Below are positions 7,167 through 16,201 of a DNA stretch of 64,000 bases, piece by piece. Both the position numbers and the translations under genes were made by a program. Within the stretch, counting starts at the first letter, position 1. Each line of letters begins with the position of its first letter. Source of the DNA: Pseudaquabacterium terrae (GTDB lineage: Bacteria > Pseudomonadota > Gammaproteobacteria > Burkholderiales > Burkholderiaceae_C); assembly GCF_013266755.1 (NCBI RefSeq), contig NZ_JABRWJ010000005.1, forward strand, positions 186,001-250,000, read 5' to 3'. The notes under the pieces were generated by a model. That model was not told where the DNA came from. It searched no databases and was given only the letters and a program-made list of their open reading frames with translations.

Positions 7167-8678
7167 ATGCAGCAGACGACAACAGCGCAGCCGGTGGTCT
7201 GGGAAGGCGACTTCTTTCAGCGTCATCGCTTCGCCGACTTCTTGACGGAGTACCTCAGGACCCAGTCGCACGCGCCTGGGAAGTCCGAACTGCGTCCCTT
7301 CTCGCTTGCGCTTGATGCTGGCTGGGGCCGAGGCAAAACGTTCTTCGTCGAGCGGTGGGCAAAGGACTTGTCGACGAGAGCACCGAGACACCCGGTGCTG
7401 CTGTTCAACGCTTGGGCAGCCGACATCGCTGCGGACCCGCTCGTCGCATTCATGGCGGCGTTCAAGGCAAAACTCGACGAGGAAGTTCAGGCTCTCGACT
7501 TGGTAGCTGCCACCGGGGAGAGCGTTAAGAAGATGGTGAAAGGCATGCGACGCGCTTACCTCCCAGCCGGCAAAGTGCTGTTGAGGGGGCTCTTCGAGAA
7601 GTGGAGCGGCGCGGGTGCTGACGAATTCTTCGAGGCGCTCAAGACCGGAGACACGGACATCGATCAAGCGAGACTCGAAGAACTGGGCGAAGAGAGCTTC
7701 AAGACAGTCGGCAAAGGGTTGGATGAGTTCTTTCAAAAGGCGCTTGCAGAGCAAACCGACCTTGCCAAGGTCGTCGCTGAGCTTCGTTCGTCGATCGAAA
7801 TGACGTTGTCAACTCTTGCCCAACAGGGAGGAGTCGCCCTTCCGATGTTTGTGTTCGTCGACGAGCTGGATCGCTGCCGGCCGCCGTTCGCGATTGCGAT
7901 GCTCGAGGGCATTAAGCACCTGTTTGGGGTAAAGGGCGTCTGCTACGTCGTCTCGACGAACTTGGCTCAGTTGGCAGAGGCGACGCGCGCTGTCTATGGG
8001 CCTGGCTTCAATGGTGCGGGATACCTCAAGCGGTTCTTCGACGTTCAGTGCGAGCTACCCGCGCCCTCACCGCTGAAGTTCGCCGAGTCGTTGTTTGCGG
8101 CGAGCTCTGTGATGGCAGCAGCTCAAGGCCGGCTCGCTCACGGAATGCCCGACGGTGGCCTAAAGGACACCGACTGGGGCGAGACTGCACCCGCAGCCTT
8201 TTGCTGGGTAGCGGAAGAGTTCGGCCTCGACTTCCGCTCTCAGCAGCAAATGTTCGCGGTGGCAGAAGCCAGCGTCAGCGCCCTAGGCACGCAAGACATC
8301 CACCTCCTTTGGCTAGTCATCCTCTGCGCGATTCGGCACGCCAATCCGCCGTTCTTCGAAAGACTCGCGCGCCGTGAAATGGATATCGAGGCGGCCTGGT
8401 CCGATCTGCTAATTGTGACGAGACCATACAGGCGTACCGCATACGACGCGAGCAGCCCCCAAGGGGCCGAGGCAGGTGTGACCCTTCGCGAGGTTGCCGC
8501 GCAGTTCTACGCGAATGCGTTCAAACTCTCCAAGGCTGCCGCGAGAGCGCCAACGACGGATTTTGACTACCCCAAGCGCTGGCTTCAGCACCTGAAGAAG
8601 GCGGGCCCACGAGGGGATTCAGAGTTGCGCCAGTACTTCTCGGCCGTGCGCTGCGCAGGGTTCATATCCATCGACTAA
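7167..8678 (+). CDS. KAP-family P-loop NTPase
   Basis: A 503-residue protein. The start is the ATG at 7167, with GGGAGA just upstream. Walker A is GWGRGKT (residues 52-58, K57), and Walker B is FVFVDELDRC (about 228-237), the typical KAP signature. After it comes the IKHLFGVKGVCYVVSTN sensor region and an arginine-containing LKRFFD. Many KAP proteins have membrane helices inserted between the Walker motifs. Here the insert (about 95-220) is long, charged and helical without a clear transmembrane segment, so the protein is probably soluble. KAP NTPases occur in phage-exclusion and defence contexts. The gene looks less GC-rich than the chromosomal part and stands alone, with 182 bp of non-coding DNA upstream. 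A defence role is inference. Confidence 0.85.
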   Translation: MQQTTTAQPVVWEGDFFQRHRFADFLTEYLRTQSHAPGKSELRPFSLALDAGWGRGKTFFVERWAKDLSTRAPRHPVLLFNAWAADIAADPLVAFMAAFKAKLDEEVQALDLVAATGESVKKMVKGMRRAYLPAGKVLLRGLFEKWSGAGADEFFEALKTGDTDIDQARLEELGEESFKTVGKGLDEFFQKALAEQTDLAKVVAELRSSIEMTLSTLAQQGGVALPMFVFVDELDRCRPPFAIAMLEGIKHLFGVKGVCYVVSTNLAQLAEATRAVYGPGFNGAGYLKRFFDVQCELPAPSPLKFAESLFAASSVMAAAQGRLAHGMPDGGLKDTDWGETAPAAFCWVAEEFGLDFRSQQQMFAVAEASVSALGTQDIHLLWLVILCAIRHANPPFFERLARREMDIEAAWSDLLIVTRPYRRTAYDASSPQGAEAGVTLREVAAQFYANAFKLSKAAARAPTTDFDYPKRWLQHLKKAGPRGDSELRQYFSAVRCAGFISID

Positions 8679-8685
8679 CGCAAGG

Positions 8686-9696
8686 TCAAAGCGGCGCGAT
8701 GTCCCCTCGTTTCCGGACATCCAGCTCGATCTCGATGTCGGCCTTGTCGAGCCACGGGACATCCCGCCGCTTGAGCATCGCCGCCAGCTCGGCGGTCGAG
8801 TACGCGGCGAACTTTCGCCCCGGGACCTGGCTGGGCTTGCGATCGTCGACACCGGCCGTCGACTGCCCGGCGAACGAACCCCATGGACCACGCGCAGCGC
8901 CCGGCTGCACCTGAACGCCCCCACCCGGGCGGCGAACCTCTCGCGTCGTCGTCTTCGTCTCGGCACCGGTCTTCGGATCGATCTCGTTGCGCTCGATCGT
9001 GGTCATGTCCTGCTCGCGCGGCCCGGTGGCGCCCTGCCCGTTCTTCGCCTTGATCAGGGCCACCTGCTGCTGCAGTTCAGACAGGCGCTTGACCTTCTCG
9101 GCGTCGCCGATGGCCGGGTTCGCGTTCAGCGAGGCGGCCTGCTCGTAGAGTGCGCCGAGCTTCTGCTGGTCCTCGAGCGTCAGCCGCTTCGCGTCGAGCT
9201 CGACGCCCAGGATGCGGGTGCGCGCCGCGGACTCAGCCGTGGCGGCGCGGGAGGCCGCCGTCTCGGTCGCCGCCGTCTTGTTGCGCAGGCCCTGCAGGTG
9301 GCGCGGGTCGTTGAGCGCCGCCGTCTCGGCGTCGTGCCGCGCTTGGTCGACCAGCCGCTGCCGCTCCACCTCGATCGGCGTCAGCGCCAAGCCGCGTTCG
9401 ACATCCACGGGGATCTCGGCCCTTTTCTGGTCGAGCGCGCGGGCCGCGGCCGCCCTGGCGCTACGCGCCGTGAACTCCAGCTGTGCCGCTGCTTGCTGCC
9501 CGGTCAACCGATCGAGTGCGTCCTCTCGCTCAGCCTTGCGCCGGTACGCGTCGATGCGCAGCGCCTTCTGCTCGTCGATGTCGGCCATCTGCTTGGCGAG
9601 CGTCCCCCGGCGCTGGTCCTCGATGTGCCGCTGCGCGACTTCGCCGAGCGCGCCCGCGGCGCCGCCCATCGCGCCGGCGATGATTCCGATATTCAT
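8686..9696 (-). CDS. phage-like coiled-coil protein (possible internal virion protein)
   Basis: A 336-residue protein. The start is the ATG at 9696, chosen because AAGGAA lies just upstream. It begins with a Gly/Ala-rich hydrophobic stretch (NIGIIAGAMGGAAGALGE), followed by about 200 residues of Ala/Arg/Glu/Gln-rich heptad-like coiled coil, then a low-complexity Thr/Gly region and a short ordered C-terminus. This layout resembles internal virion or tail-associated proteins of podophage-like phages, but I cannot name a family. It converges on the KAP gene with a 7-bp gap. No other virion genes are present, so it looks like the surviving end of a late operon or a captured gene. Confidence 0.6.
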   Translation of the reverse strand: MNIGIIAGAMGGAAGALGEVAQRHIEDQRRGTLAKQMADIDEQKALRIDAYRRKAEREDALDRLTGQQAAAQLEFTARSARAAAARALDQKRAEIPVDVERGLALTPIEVERQRLVDQARHDAETAALNDPRHLQGLRNKTAATETAASRAATAESAARTRILGVELDAKRLTLEDQQKLGALYEQAASLNANPAIGDAEKVKRLSELQQQVALIKAKNGQGATGPREQDMTTIERNEIDPKTGAETKTTTREVRRPGGGVQVQPGAARGPWGSFAGQSTAGVDDRKPSQVPGRKFAAYSTAELAAMLKRRDVPWLDKADIEIELDVRKRGDIAPL

Positions 9697-10184
9697 GCTG
9701 GTTCCTTTCGGCGCGAGGACGGCGCCGGCTTCTGTGGCTGAGCGCTGGATCGGCGCGGCCATGAAAAAAGCGCCTCTCGGGCGCTGTGGATGATGGAGGG
9801 CGTAAGGGCCCTACCCCGGATTCTAGCCCACGCCCCGGGTGCAGCTTGGGACCCGTTGCTAACGCACAAAATACAGGGGTTGAGGGGGTCGATCTCTGAG
9901 GACCGTTCCGAGGGCAAAATCTTGGAAAACTGGTCCACGACCGCGCGAAATGGTGCTGAACAAGGGGGAACCTGCGCCGGCGACTTCGCCAGGGGTGTAC
10001 CGGGGTCAGTGCGTCCCCCTTCGATTTGGGGGAGCGTTTTCCCGGATTTTTCCCTTGCCTCGTATCGGCGGGCAGCCCATGAGTGGTGATCGCGCCGACC
10101 GGCCCCCCGCCAAGATGACCGGGGCCCCACTTTGCCGGGTATCCAGATTGGTATCCGAAGACGGCTCACGAGACCAGAAAGCAC
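9697..10184. other. non-coding end of the mobile element
   Basis: About 490 bp with no convincing gene between the coiled-coil gene and the tRNA terminator. It contains a small stem TCCCCC/GGGGGA (10014-10033) followed by GCGTTTT, which could be a weak plus-strand terminator. Being next to the 3' end of tRNA-Pro, it is a likely place for the attachment-site arm, but no second copy of the tRNA end is visible in the window. Confidence 0.4.
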
Positions 10185-10217
10185 AACGGGCCAGCTCCTT
10201 GTGAGAGCTAACCCGTT
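10185..10217 (-). terminator. terminator-like hairpin after tRNA-Pro
   Basis: Arms 10185-10197 and 10205-10217 form a 13-bp RNA stem (two G-U pairs on the minus strand) with a 7-nt loop. It lies 20 nt beyond the CCA end of tRNA-Pro in its direction of transcription. The following T-tract is poor (TTGTGCTTTC), so it may act as a processing or termination signal for the merR-tRNA transcript. Confidence 0.5.
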
Positions 10218-10236
10218 GATTTTCCTACAAGTTCAA

Positions 10237-10313
10237 TGGTCGGGGTGGCGGGATTCGAACTCGCGACCCCTTGCACCCCATGCAAGTGCGCTACCAGGCT
10301 GCGCTACACCCCG
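10237..10313 (-). tRNA. tRNA-Pro (anticodon GGG)
   Basis: The minus strand folds as a 77-nt tRNA with encoded CCA: an acceptor stem CGGGGTG/CACCCCG (closing pair C-G), a D-arm with AGCGCAGCCTGGTAGCGC, an anticodon stem CTTGC/GCAAG with loop ATGGGGT (anticodon GGG), and a T-arm containing GTTCGAATC. It reads CCC proline codons (and CCU by wobble). It lies 35 bp after the merR-type gene in the same orientation, and its 3' end faces the mobile element, as expected for an integration target. Confidence 0.95.
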
Positions 10314-10348
10314 ACGAAGCTGCGCATTATGCCAGCCAATTCCCCGCT

Positions 10349-10792
10349 TCAGACCAACAGCAGCTCGCGGATCGACAGCAGCTCTGCACGCAGTTGCGAC
10401 GGCGCGAGCTCATGCACCTCGGGCAACGGCAGCACGATGACGGCCTCGACCGCTTCGGCGGCTACCACCGCTTCGATCTCGGCGGCCATCGACCCGATGC
10501 CGTCGAGCGTGCCGGCCCCATCCGCGATGCGCGGCGCCACGGCATCGGTCAACTGGTTGCGCGCACCGCTGATCGTGAAGCCCTGGTCATAGAGCAACTC
10601 GCGAATGCGGCGGATCAGCAGCACCTCGTGGTGCTGGTAGTAGCGCCGGTTGCCGCGCCGCTTCATCGGCTTGAGCTGCGTGAACTCCTGTTCCCAATAG
10701 CGCAGAACATACGGCTTCACACCGCACAAGTCGCTGACCTCACCAATCGTGAAGTAGCGCTTGGCCGGGATGGCGGGAAGCGGTTTCTCCAT
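10349..10792 (-). CDS. MerR-family transcriptional regulator
   Basis: A 147-residue protein with an N-terminal MerR HTH ([27 protein letters not shown], about residues 12-38) and the conserved wing RRGNRRYYQ. The C-terminal half is Ala/Glu-rich without the cysteines of metal-sensing MerR proteins. This type sits directly after ihfA in many Burkholderiales and has no settled role. The start is taken at 10792; an in-frame ATG at 10801 would add three residues. It probably forms the end of the pheST-ihfA transcription unit. Confidence 0.88.
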   Translation of the reverse strand: MEKPLPAIPAKRYFTIGEVSDLCGVKPYVLRYWEQEFTQLKPMKRRGNRRYYQHHEVLLIRRIRELLYDQGFTISGARNQLTDAVAPRIADGAGTLDGIGSMAAEIEAVVAAEAVEAVIVLPLPEVHELAPSQLRAELLSIRELLLV

Positions 10793-10826
10793 TGAAATCA
10801 ACGGGGTGCGCGAGCAAACCTAGACT

Positions 10827-11189
10827 TTACTCGAACTCCTCCCCGACCGGGGCGTCACCTTGCACGATCGCCTTCAGCTTGTGACTGGCATGGAAGGTCA
10901 CGACGTTGCGGGCCTTGATCGGTATCGCCTCGCCGGTGCGCGGGTTGCGCCCCGGGCGCGGCGCCTTGCGCCGGATGTTGAAGTTGCCGAAGCCCGACAG
11001 CTTGACGTCGTCACCGTTGACCAGCGTCTGGTGCACCAGCTCGAAGAAGGCTTCGACCATGTCCTTGGATTCGCGCTTGTTCAACCCCAGCCGCTCGAAC
11101 AGCAGCTCGGCCAGCTCGGCCTTGGTCAGCGTCGGTGTCTCCAGTGACGGCAGGATCACGCGATCGGGGGTCGGCTCCTCGTTGCTCAT
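10827..11189 (-). CDS. ihfA: integration host factor subunit alpha
   Basis: A 120-residue HU/IHF-family DNA-bending protein. It has the conserved [28 protein letters not shown] helices, [12 protein letters not shown], and the beta-arm [26 protein letters not shown], whose Pro intercalates in bent DNA. An N-terminal extension of about 20 residues is common in betaproteobacteria. IHF works as a heterodimer with IhfB in recombination, replication and transcription. It lies 35 bp after pheT, the standard arrangement, and is probably co-transcribed with it. Confidence 0.97.
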   Translation of the reverse strand: MSNEEPTPDRVILPSLETPTLTKAELAELLFERLGLNKRESKDMVEAFFELVHQTLVNGDDVKLSGFGNFNIRRKAPRPGRNPRTGEAIPIKARNVVTFHASHKLKAIVQGDAPVGEEFE

Positions 11190-11224
11190 GCGCTTGTGTT
11201 TTCGGTCGTTGTTCGTCGATCGGG

Positions 11225-13678
11225 TCAGGTTCGCAAGCGGGCGCCGACGGCCTCGGCCGCGCGGGCGACCGCCGCTGCCACCGTCGCATCGATGCGCTCG
11301 TCGGTCCAGGTGGCGTCGGCGTCCAGCAGTTCCAGCCGGACCGCCATGCTGCGCTCGCCGGCGCCGATGTCGGTGCTCGGCCCAGCGGGCTTGTAGACAT
11401 CGAAGAGCGTCACGTCGCGCACATGGCCTGCCGGGTCGGCGCGCAACGCGCCGACCAGCGCGTCGTGACCCGCACCGTCGGGCACCACCAGCGCCAGGTC
11501 GCGCCAGGCAGGCTGATGGCGCGAGATCGGCTCGAAGCGCGGCAGCGGCCGTTCCAGCACGGCGGCGAGATCGAGCTCGAACAGCACGGGCGCCTGCGGC
11601 AGCTCGTAGCCCTGGCGCCAGCGGGGATGCAGCTCGCCGACGATCCCGATCTCACGCCCATCGTCATCGAGCAGCACACGGGCGCTGCGGCCCGGATGCA
11701 ACGCCGGGTGGCTGGCCGGCTCGAAGCGCACGGCGCGCGGCGCCAGCAGCGCTTCGACATCACCTTTGACGTCGAAGAAGTCGACCAGCCGCTCTTTCTC
11801 GCCCCACTGCAGCTCGTCGGCCGCCCCATAAGCCAGTCCGCCCACGCGTTGCGGTTGCGCGATGCCAGCGACTGTCAGATCACCCGCCATCACCGACGCA
11901 TCGCGGCGCGACACGCGCCCCAGCTCGAACACCCGCACGCGGTTCGTCTTGCGCGCGAGGTTGTGGCGCAGCACGTTGACCAGGCTGCCGACGAGGCTCG
12001 AACGCATCACCGCCAGCGGAGCGGCGATCGGATTCAGCACGCGGATCGGATCGGGGTTGCCGGCCAGCTCGCTTTCCCAGCGCTGCTCGACGAAGCTGAA
12101 GTTGATCGTCTCCTGGTAATCGAGCGCTGCCAGCAGCCGCCGCACCGCGTGACCGCTGCGTCGCTCTTCGTCGAGCGGGCGCGCGGCAATCGGAGCCAGC
12201 GGCGGCGTCGCCGGCAGCTTGTCGTAGCCGATGACGCGGATCACCTCCTCGATCAGGTCTTCCTCGATCGTCAGGTCGAAGCGCCAGCTCGGCGGCGTGA
12301 CACTCAGTGTGCCCGCTGCCGATTCGCTGAACGGCATCCCCAGCCGCGTGAACACCGCCTCGCAATCGGCCTGCGTGACGGGCATCCCGATGACCTTGGC
12401 CGCGCGATCCACACGCAGCGTGACCGGCCGCGGCTGCGGCAGGTTGACCTGCTGGTCGTCCATCGGACCGCACACCGTCTCCGGCGTGCCGCAGATGTCG
12501 ATGATCAGCTGCGTGATGCGCTCGATGTGCTCGACGGTGCGCGCCGGGTCGACACCGCGCTCGAAGCGGTGGCCGGCATCGGTGGCAAAGTTGAAGCGCC
12601 GCGAACGCCCGGCAACCGCTTCCGGCCACCAGAAAGCCGCTTCGACGTAGACGTGGCGCGTGTCGTCCGAGACCGCCGTCTTGTCGCCGCCCATGATGCC
12701 GGCGAGCGATTCGACGGCCTGGTCGTCGGCGATCACGCCGACGGCCGCGTCGACCTCGATGGAGTTGCCGTTCAGCAGCTTCAGCGTTTCGCCCGCCCTG
12801 CCCCAACGGACCACCAGTCCGCCGTGGATCTTGTCGAGATCGAAGATGTGCGACGGCCGGCCGTACTCGAACATCACGTAGTTCGAGATGTCGACGAGTG
12901 CGGTCACCGAGCGCTGCCCGCAGCGCGCGAGGCGGTCGACCATCCACGCCGGTGTCCTGGCCTTGGTGTTGACGTTGCGCACGATGCGGCCGGAGAAGCG
13001 GCCGCACAGGTCGGGCGCCTCGATTCGCACTGGCAGGCGCGCATCGTCGCGCGGCGCGACCGGCTGAATCGCCGGGGTCTGCAGCGGCGCGCCGGTCAGC
13101 GCCGAGACCTCGCGCGCGATGCCGTAGACCGACAACGCATGGCCCAAGTTCGGCGTCAGCTTCAGCGTGAACAGCGTGTCGTCGAGCGACAGCACCTGAC
13201 GGAGATCAGCCCCCAGCGGCGCATCCGCCGGCAGCTCGAGCAGGCCACCGTGATCCTCGCTGAGCTTCAGCTCACGCGCCGAGCACAACATGCCGAAGCT
13301 CTCGACACCACGCAGCTTGCCGGTCTTGATCTCGAACGGCTCGCCACCCGAGTTTTCGCCCTCCGCGGGCGGCAGCAGCGCACCGACCACCGCCAGCGGC
13401 ACCTTGATGCCGACGCGCGCATTCGGTGCACCGCAGACGATCTGCAGCGGCCCGTCCTTCGAGAATCCGCCGGCATCGACGCGGCAGACCCGCAGGCGAT
13501 CGGCGTTCGGATGCTGCTCGGCCTCGACGATCTCGGCGACGACGACGCCCGAGAACGGCGGCGCGACCGGCCGCAGCTCTTCGACCTCCATGCCGGACAT
13601 CGTCAGCAGGTCGGCCAGGGCCTGGGTGGTCAGCGCGGGGTTGCAGAACTCGCGCAACCAGGATTCGGGGAATTGCAT
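11225..13678 (-). CDS. pheT: phenylalanyl-tRNA synthetase beta subunit
   Basis: An 817-residue protein of full family length. The N-terminal tRNA-binding (EMAP II-like) domain spans about residues 40-150 ([23 protein letters not shown]). B3/B4 editing-related and B5 domains follow, and the C-terminus is an FDX-ACB anticodon-binding domain (from about 720). PheT pairs with PheS as a heterotetramer that charges tRNA-Phe and hydrolyses mischarged Tyr-tRNA. It follows pheS with a 9-bp gap and is clearly in the same operon. Confidence 0.98.
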   Translation of the reverse strand: MQFPESWLREFCNPALTTQALADLLTMSGMEVEELRPVAPPFSGVVVAEIVEAEQHPNADRLRVCRVDAGGFSKDGPLQIVCGAPNARVGIKVPLAVVGALLPPAEGENSGGEPFEIKTGKLRGVESFGMLCSARELKLSEDHGGLLELPADAPLGADLRQVLSLDDTLFTLKLTPNLGHALSVYGIAREVSALTGAPLQTPAIQPVAPRDDARLPVRIEAPDLCGRFSGRIVRNVNTKARTPAWMVDRLARCGQRSVTALVDISNYVMFEYGRPSHIFDLDKIHGGLVVRWGRAGETLKLLNGNSIEVDAAVGVIADDQAVESLAGIMGGDKTAVSDDTRHVYVEAAFWWPEAVAGRSRRFNFATDAGHRFERGVDPARTVEHIERITQLIIDICGTPETVCGPMDDQQVNLPQPRPVTLRVDRAAKVIGMPVTQADCEAVFTRLGMPFSESAAGTLSVTPPSWRFDLTIEEDLIEEVIRVIGYDKLPATPPLAPIAARPLDEERRSGHAVRRLLAALDYQETINFSFVEQRWESELAGNPDPIRVLNPIAAPLAVMRSSLVGSLVNVLRHNLARKTNRVRVFELGRVSRRDASVMAGDLTVAGIAQPQRVGGLAYGAADELQWGEKERLVDFFDVKGDVEALLAPRAVRFEPASHPALHPGRSARVLLDDDGREIGIVGELHPRWRQGYELPQAPVLFELDLAAVLERPLPRFEPISRHQPAWRDLALVVPDGAGHDALVGALRADPAGHVRDVTLFDVYKPAGPSTDIGAGERSMAVRLELLDADATWTDERIDATVAAAVARAAEAVGARLRT

Positions 13679-13687
13679 GGTCGGGAA

Positions 13688-14743
13688 TCAGCGGAACTGG
13701 GACAGGAAGCGCAGGTCGCCATCGAAATACAGGCGCAGGTCGTTGATGCCGTAACGCAGCATCGTCAGCCGATCCGGACCCATGCCGAACGCGAAGCCGA
13801 TGTGGCGCTCGGGATCGAGGCCGAAGTTGCGCACGACGTTCGGGTGCACCTGGCCGGAGCCGGCGACCTCGAGCCAGCGGCCCTTCAGCGGGCCGCTGGA
13901 GAAGGCGATGTCGATCTCGGCGGACGGTTCGGTGAACGGGAAGAACGAGGGCCGGAAGCGCAGTTGCAGGTCGTCGGTCTCGAAGAAGCGGCGGCAGAAA
14001 TCGGTGAACACCGACTTCAGGTCCTTGAAGCTGACGTTCTCGCCGATCCACAGGCCTTCGCACTGGTGGAACATCGGCGAGTGCGTCGCGTCGCTGTCGA
14101 CGCGGTAGGTTCGGCCCGGCGCGATCACGCGGATCTCGGGCATCGTGCCGCCCTGCGCGATCACGTCGGCATAACGCCCCGCATGAGCGCGCGCGTAGCG
14201 CACCTGCATCGGCGAGGTGTGCGGGCGCAGGTTCAGCCAGCGACCCTCCTCGTCCTTCATGTCGACGTAGAAGGTGTCCTGCATCGACCGGGCCGGATGA
14301 TTCTCCGGATTGTTCAACGCGGTGAAACTCATCCAGTCGGTCTCGATCTCGGGACCGTCGGCGACGTCGAAGCCCATCGAGCCGAAGATCAGCTCGATGC
14401 GCTCCATCGTGCGCGACACCGGATGCAGGCCACCGCTGCCGCGCCGGCGCCCGGGCATCGTGACGTCGAGCGCTTCGGCCTGGAGTTGGGCCGCGAGCTC
14501 GGCTTCGGCCAGCGCCTGGCGGCACGATTGCAGCGCCGCTTCGATGCGCTGCTTGGCCAGGTTGATGTCCGCGCCGCGCGCCTTCTTCTCCTCGGGCGTC
14601 AGCGCGGCAAGGCCCTTCAGCAGCTCCGTCACGCGGCCGGACTTGCCGAGGTAGCGCGCCTTCGCGTTTTCGAGTTCGGCCGGGGTCGGCGCGGCCGCGA
14701 ACTCGGCGCTTGCACCGGCCACCAGTTGATCGAGATCGTTCAT
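13688..14743 (-). CDS. pheS: phenylalanyl-tRNA synthetase alpha subunit
   Basis: A 351-residue class II synthetase catalytic subunit. The N-terminal coiled-coil arm covers about residues 1-95. The class II core includes HTSPMQVRY, the tetramer-interface and motif 2 region around [16 protein letters not shown], and motif 3 [19 protein letters not shown] near the C-terminus. It activates phenylalanine and transfers it to tRNA-Phe with PheT. The 114-bp gap between rplT and pheS contains two hairpins, one a terminator, and a mini-ORF whose stop overlaps the pheS ATG, suggesting attenuation. Confidence 0.98.
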   Translation of the reverse strand: MNDLDQLVAGASAEFAAAPTPAELENAKARYLGKSGRVTELLKGLAALTPEEKKARGADINLAKQRIEAALQSCRQALAEAELAAQLQAEALDVTMPGRRRGSGGLHPVSRTMERIELIFGSMGFDVADGPEIETDWMSFTALNNPENHPARSMQDTFYVDMKDEEGRWLNLRPHTSPMQVRYARAHAGRYADVIAQGGTMPEIRVIAPGRTYRVDSDATHSPMFHQCEGLWIGENVSFKDLKSVFTDFCRRFFETDDLQLRFRPSFFPFTEPSAEIDIAFSSGPLKGRWLEVAGSGQVHPNVVRNFGLDPERHIGFAFGMGPDRLTMLRYGINDLRLYFDGDLRFLSQFR

Positions 14744-14811
14744 CGTCGGTCGGACGTCAATCGGACAAATGAAAAAGGCCGCCCCGAGGTGACGGCCTTG
14801 AATGCTTGCAT
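14740..14811 (-). CDS. possible pheS leader mini-ORF
   Basis: A 23-codon ORF whose TGA overlaps the pheS ATG (ATGA). Phe codons fall at positions 4, 13 and 15, and the terminator stem lies over codons 5-13. A ribosome at codon 4 would sit directly on the 5' side of the hairpin. There is no strong Shine-Dalgarno. It could be a PheM-like control peptide or simply a coupling ORF. Confidence 0.3.
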   Translation of the reverse strand: MQAFKAVTSGRPFSFVRLTSDRR

Positions 14812-14845
14812 ACCCGTGGGCTCGTGTCTGTTGCCAGACGAGCCC
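14771..14845 (-). terminator. pheS leader hairpins with intrinsic terminator
   Basis: Two stems read on the minus strand. The first is GGGCTCGTCTG paired with CAGACACGAGCCC (plus coordinates 14818-14845, two-base bulge), just after the rplT stop. The second is a terminator, AAGGCCG/CGGCCTT (14775-14799), followed by TTTTTC. Because pheST lies downstream in the same operon, this is probably a partial terminator or attenuator, as between rplT and pheS in enterobacteria. Confidence 0.65.
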
Positions 14846-14857
14846 GCGGGCAGGGGA

Positions 14858-15214
14858 TCAAGCGAGCTGGGCCTTCACCTTCGCAACGATGCTGCCAAAG
14901 GCAGCCGGGTCGTTGACGGCCAGGTCGGCAAGGACCTTGCGGTCGATGTCGATCGAAGCCTTCTTCAGGCCGGCCATGAACTTGCTGTACGACAAGCCGA
15001 GGCCGCGCGAAGCGGCGTTGATACGGGCGATCCACAGCTGACGGAAGACGCGCTTGCGGGTGCGGCGGTCACGGTAGGCGTATTGGCCCGCCTTCATCAC
15101 CGCCTGCTTGGCGATGCGGAAGACGTTCTTGCGGCGGCCGCGGAAGCCCTTGGCCAGGGCCAGGATCTTCTTGTGGCGGGCGCGAGCGGTTACACCACGT
15201 TTGACGCGAGGCAT
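14858..15214 (-). CDS. rplT: 50S ribosomal protein L20
   Basis: A 118-residue basic protein with the family signature [24 protein letters not shown] and the C-terminal globular domain ([26 protein letters not shown]). L20 assembles early on 23S rRNA and in other bacteria represses its own rpmI-rplT message. It follows rpmI after 25 bp and carries a clean Shine-Dalgarno (GAAAGGAAA) upstream. Confidence 0.98.
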   Translation of the reverse strand: MPRVKRGVTARARHKKILALAKGFRGRRKNVFRIAKQAVMKAGQYAYRDRRTRKRVFRQLWIARINAASRGLGLSYSKFMAGLKKASIDIDRKVLADLAVNDPAAFGSIVAKVKAQLA

Positions 15215-15239
15215 GTTGGTTTCCTTTCAGTCCGTCAGG

Positions 15240-15443
15240 TCACAGGCCGGCAAACGGCAGCATCTGCGCCATGTGGCCCATGTTGGTCTCGTGCACGTTG
15301 GCGGCGCCGCGGAGGTGGCGCTTTCGCGTGGTGGACTTCTTGGTGAGGATGTGGCGCTTGAACGCCTGACCGCGCTTGACGGTACCCCCCGGACGGACGC
15401 GGAACCGCTTGGCCGCGCTCTTCTTGGTCTTCATCTTGGGCAT
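15240..15443 (-). CDS. rpmI: 50S ribosomal protein L35
   Basis: A 67-residue, very basic protein that starts [20 protein letters not shown], the usual L35 N-terminus. The ATG at 15443 has an AGAAGGAG ribosome-binding site a few bases upstream, which decides the start against a longer in-frame extension. It lies between infC and rplT in the conserved operon. Control by L20 is likely but not shown. Confidence 0.97.
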   Translation of the reverse strand: MPKMKTKKSAAKRFRVRPGGTVKRGQAFKRHILTKKSTTRKRHLRGAANVHETNMGHMAQMLPFAGL

Positions 15444-15528
15444 GACTGCTCCTTCTATGTGACCCCTGCAGGCGGCTTGGGGCAATGCCCGAAGCACTTG
15501 TACGGCCTTGCAGCGGCTTCTCTCCAAT

Positions 15529-15552
15529 CGCCGCGGTGACCAGACCGCGGCG
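15529..15552 (-). promoter_or_regulatory. perfect hairpin in the infC-rpmI gap
   Basis: A 9-bp GC stem CGCCGCGGT/ACCGCGGCG with a 6-nt loop lies in the 132-bp gap between infC and rpmI. It has no T-tract, so it is not an intrinsic terminator. In other bacteria this leader holds the L20 autoregulatory site; a similar role here is a guess from position. Confidence 0.35.
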
Positions 15553-15575
15553 CGGATCCTTCAAAACTCAAACTT

Positions 15576-16127
15576 TCACTGCTTCTTCTTCGGCGCCAGC
15601 ACCATGATCATCTGCCGGCCCTCGAGCTTGGGCATGTGCTCGACCACCGCCACATCGGCCAGCTCGTCGCGGATCCGCTCCAGCAGGCGCATGCCGATGT
15701 CCTGGTGCGTGATCTCGCGGCCGCGGAAGCGCAACGTGACCTTGCCCTTGTCGCCGTCCTCGGCGATGAATCGCCGCAGATTGCGCATCTTGATGTTGTA
15801 GTCGCCTTCATCGGTACCGGGCCGGAACTTGACTTCCTTGACCTCGATGACCTTCTGCTTCGACTTGGCTTCTGCGGCCTTCTTCTGTTCCAGGTACTTG
15901 AACTTGCCGTAATCCATCAGCCGGCAGACCGGCGGATCGGCCGTGGCCGCGATTTCGACCAGGTCCACGTCCGACTCGCCGGACAGTCGCAGCGCTTCCT
16001 GGATGCTCACGATGCCCAAGGGCTCGTTGTTGACCCCGTTCAAGCGAACCATGGGCGCCATGATTTCGCGGTTGAGTCGATGCTTGCGCTCGACATTGGG
16101 CATCCGGCGATCGAGAAAAGTAGCGAT
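15576..16127 (-). CDS. infC: translation initiation factor IF-3 (ATC start)
   Basis: A 183-residue IF-3 with the N-domain ([21 protein letters not shown]), linker and C-domain ([41 protein letters not shown]). IF-3 checks initiator codon-anticodon pairing on the 30S subunit and keeps subunits apart. No ATG, GTG or TTG is well placed. An ATC codon at 16127 starts the expected [22 protein letters not shown]-terminus and has AGGGG eight bases upstream. Non-canonical AUU/AUC starts are a hallmark of infC: IF-3 rejects them, giving autoregulation. It lies 74 bp after thrS in the same operon. Confidence 0.95.
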   Translation of the reverse strand: MATFLDRRMPNVERKHRLNREIMAPMVRLNGVNNEPLGIVSIQEALRLSGESDVDLVEIAATADPPVCRLMDYGKFKYLEQKKAAEAKSKQKVIEVKEVKFRPGTDEGDYNIKMRNLRRFIAEDGDKGKVTLRFRGREITHQDIGMRLLERIRDELADVAVVEHMPKLEGRQMIMVLAPKKKQ

Positions 16128-16201
16128 GGTGCTAACCCCTACACGGCCCCAAGGCAAGCAACGGGCTCAGAAAAAGCAAATGCGCGCGCCGGAGGACCGC
16201 T

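Noticed and set aside
9790-10089. Open frame of 99 codons next to the element border
   Set aside because: Codon pattern is unlike the neighbouring genes and there is no ribosome-binding site or domain.
1-10230. Search for an integrase in the element
   Set aside because: No tyrosine or serine recombinase motif was found; it must lie upstream of the window or be missing.
11135-15346. A very long plus-strand open frame opposite pheT, pheS and rplT
   Set aside because: It is the antisense shadow of conserved minus-strand genes; high GC removes stop codons. The translated sequence is Arg/His/Gln-rich low complexity without domains.
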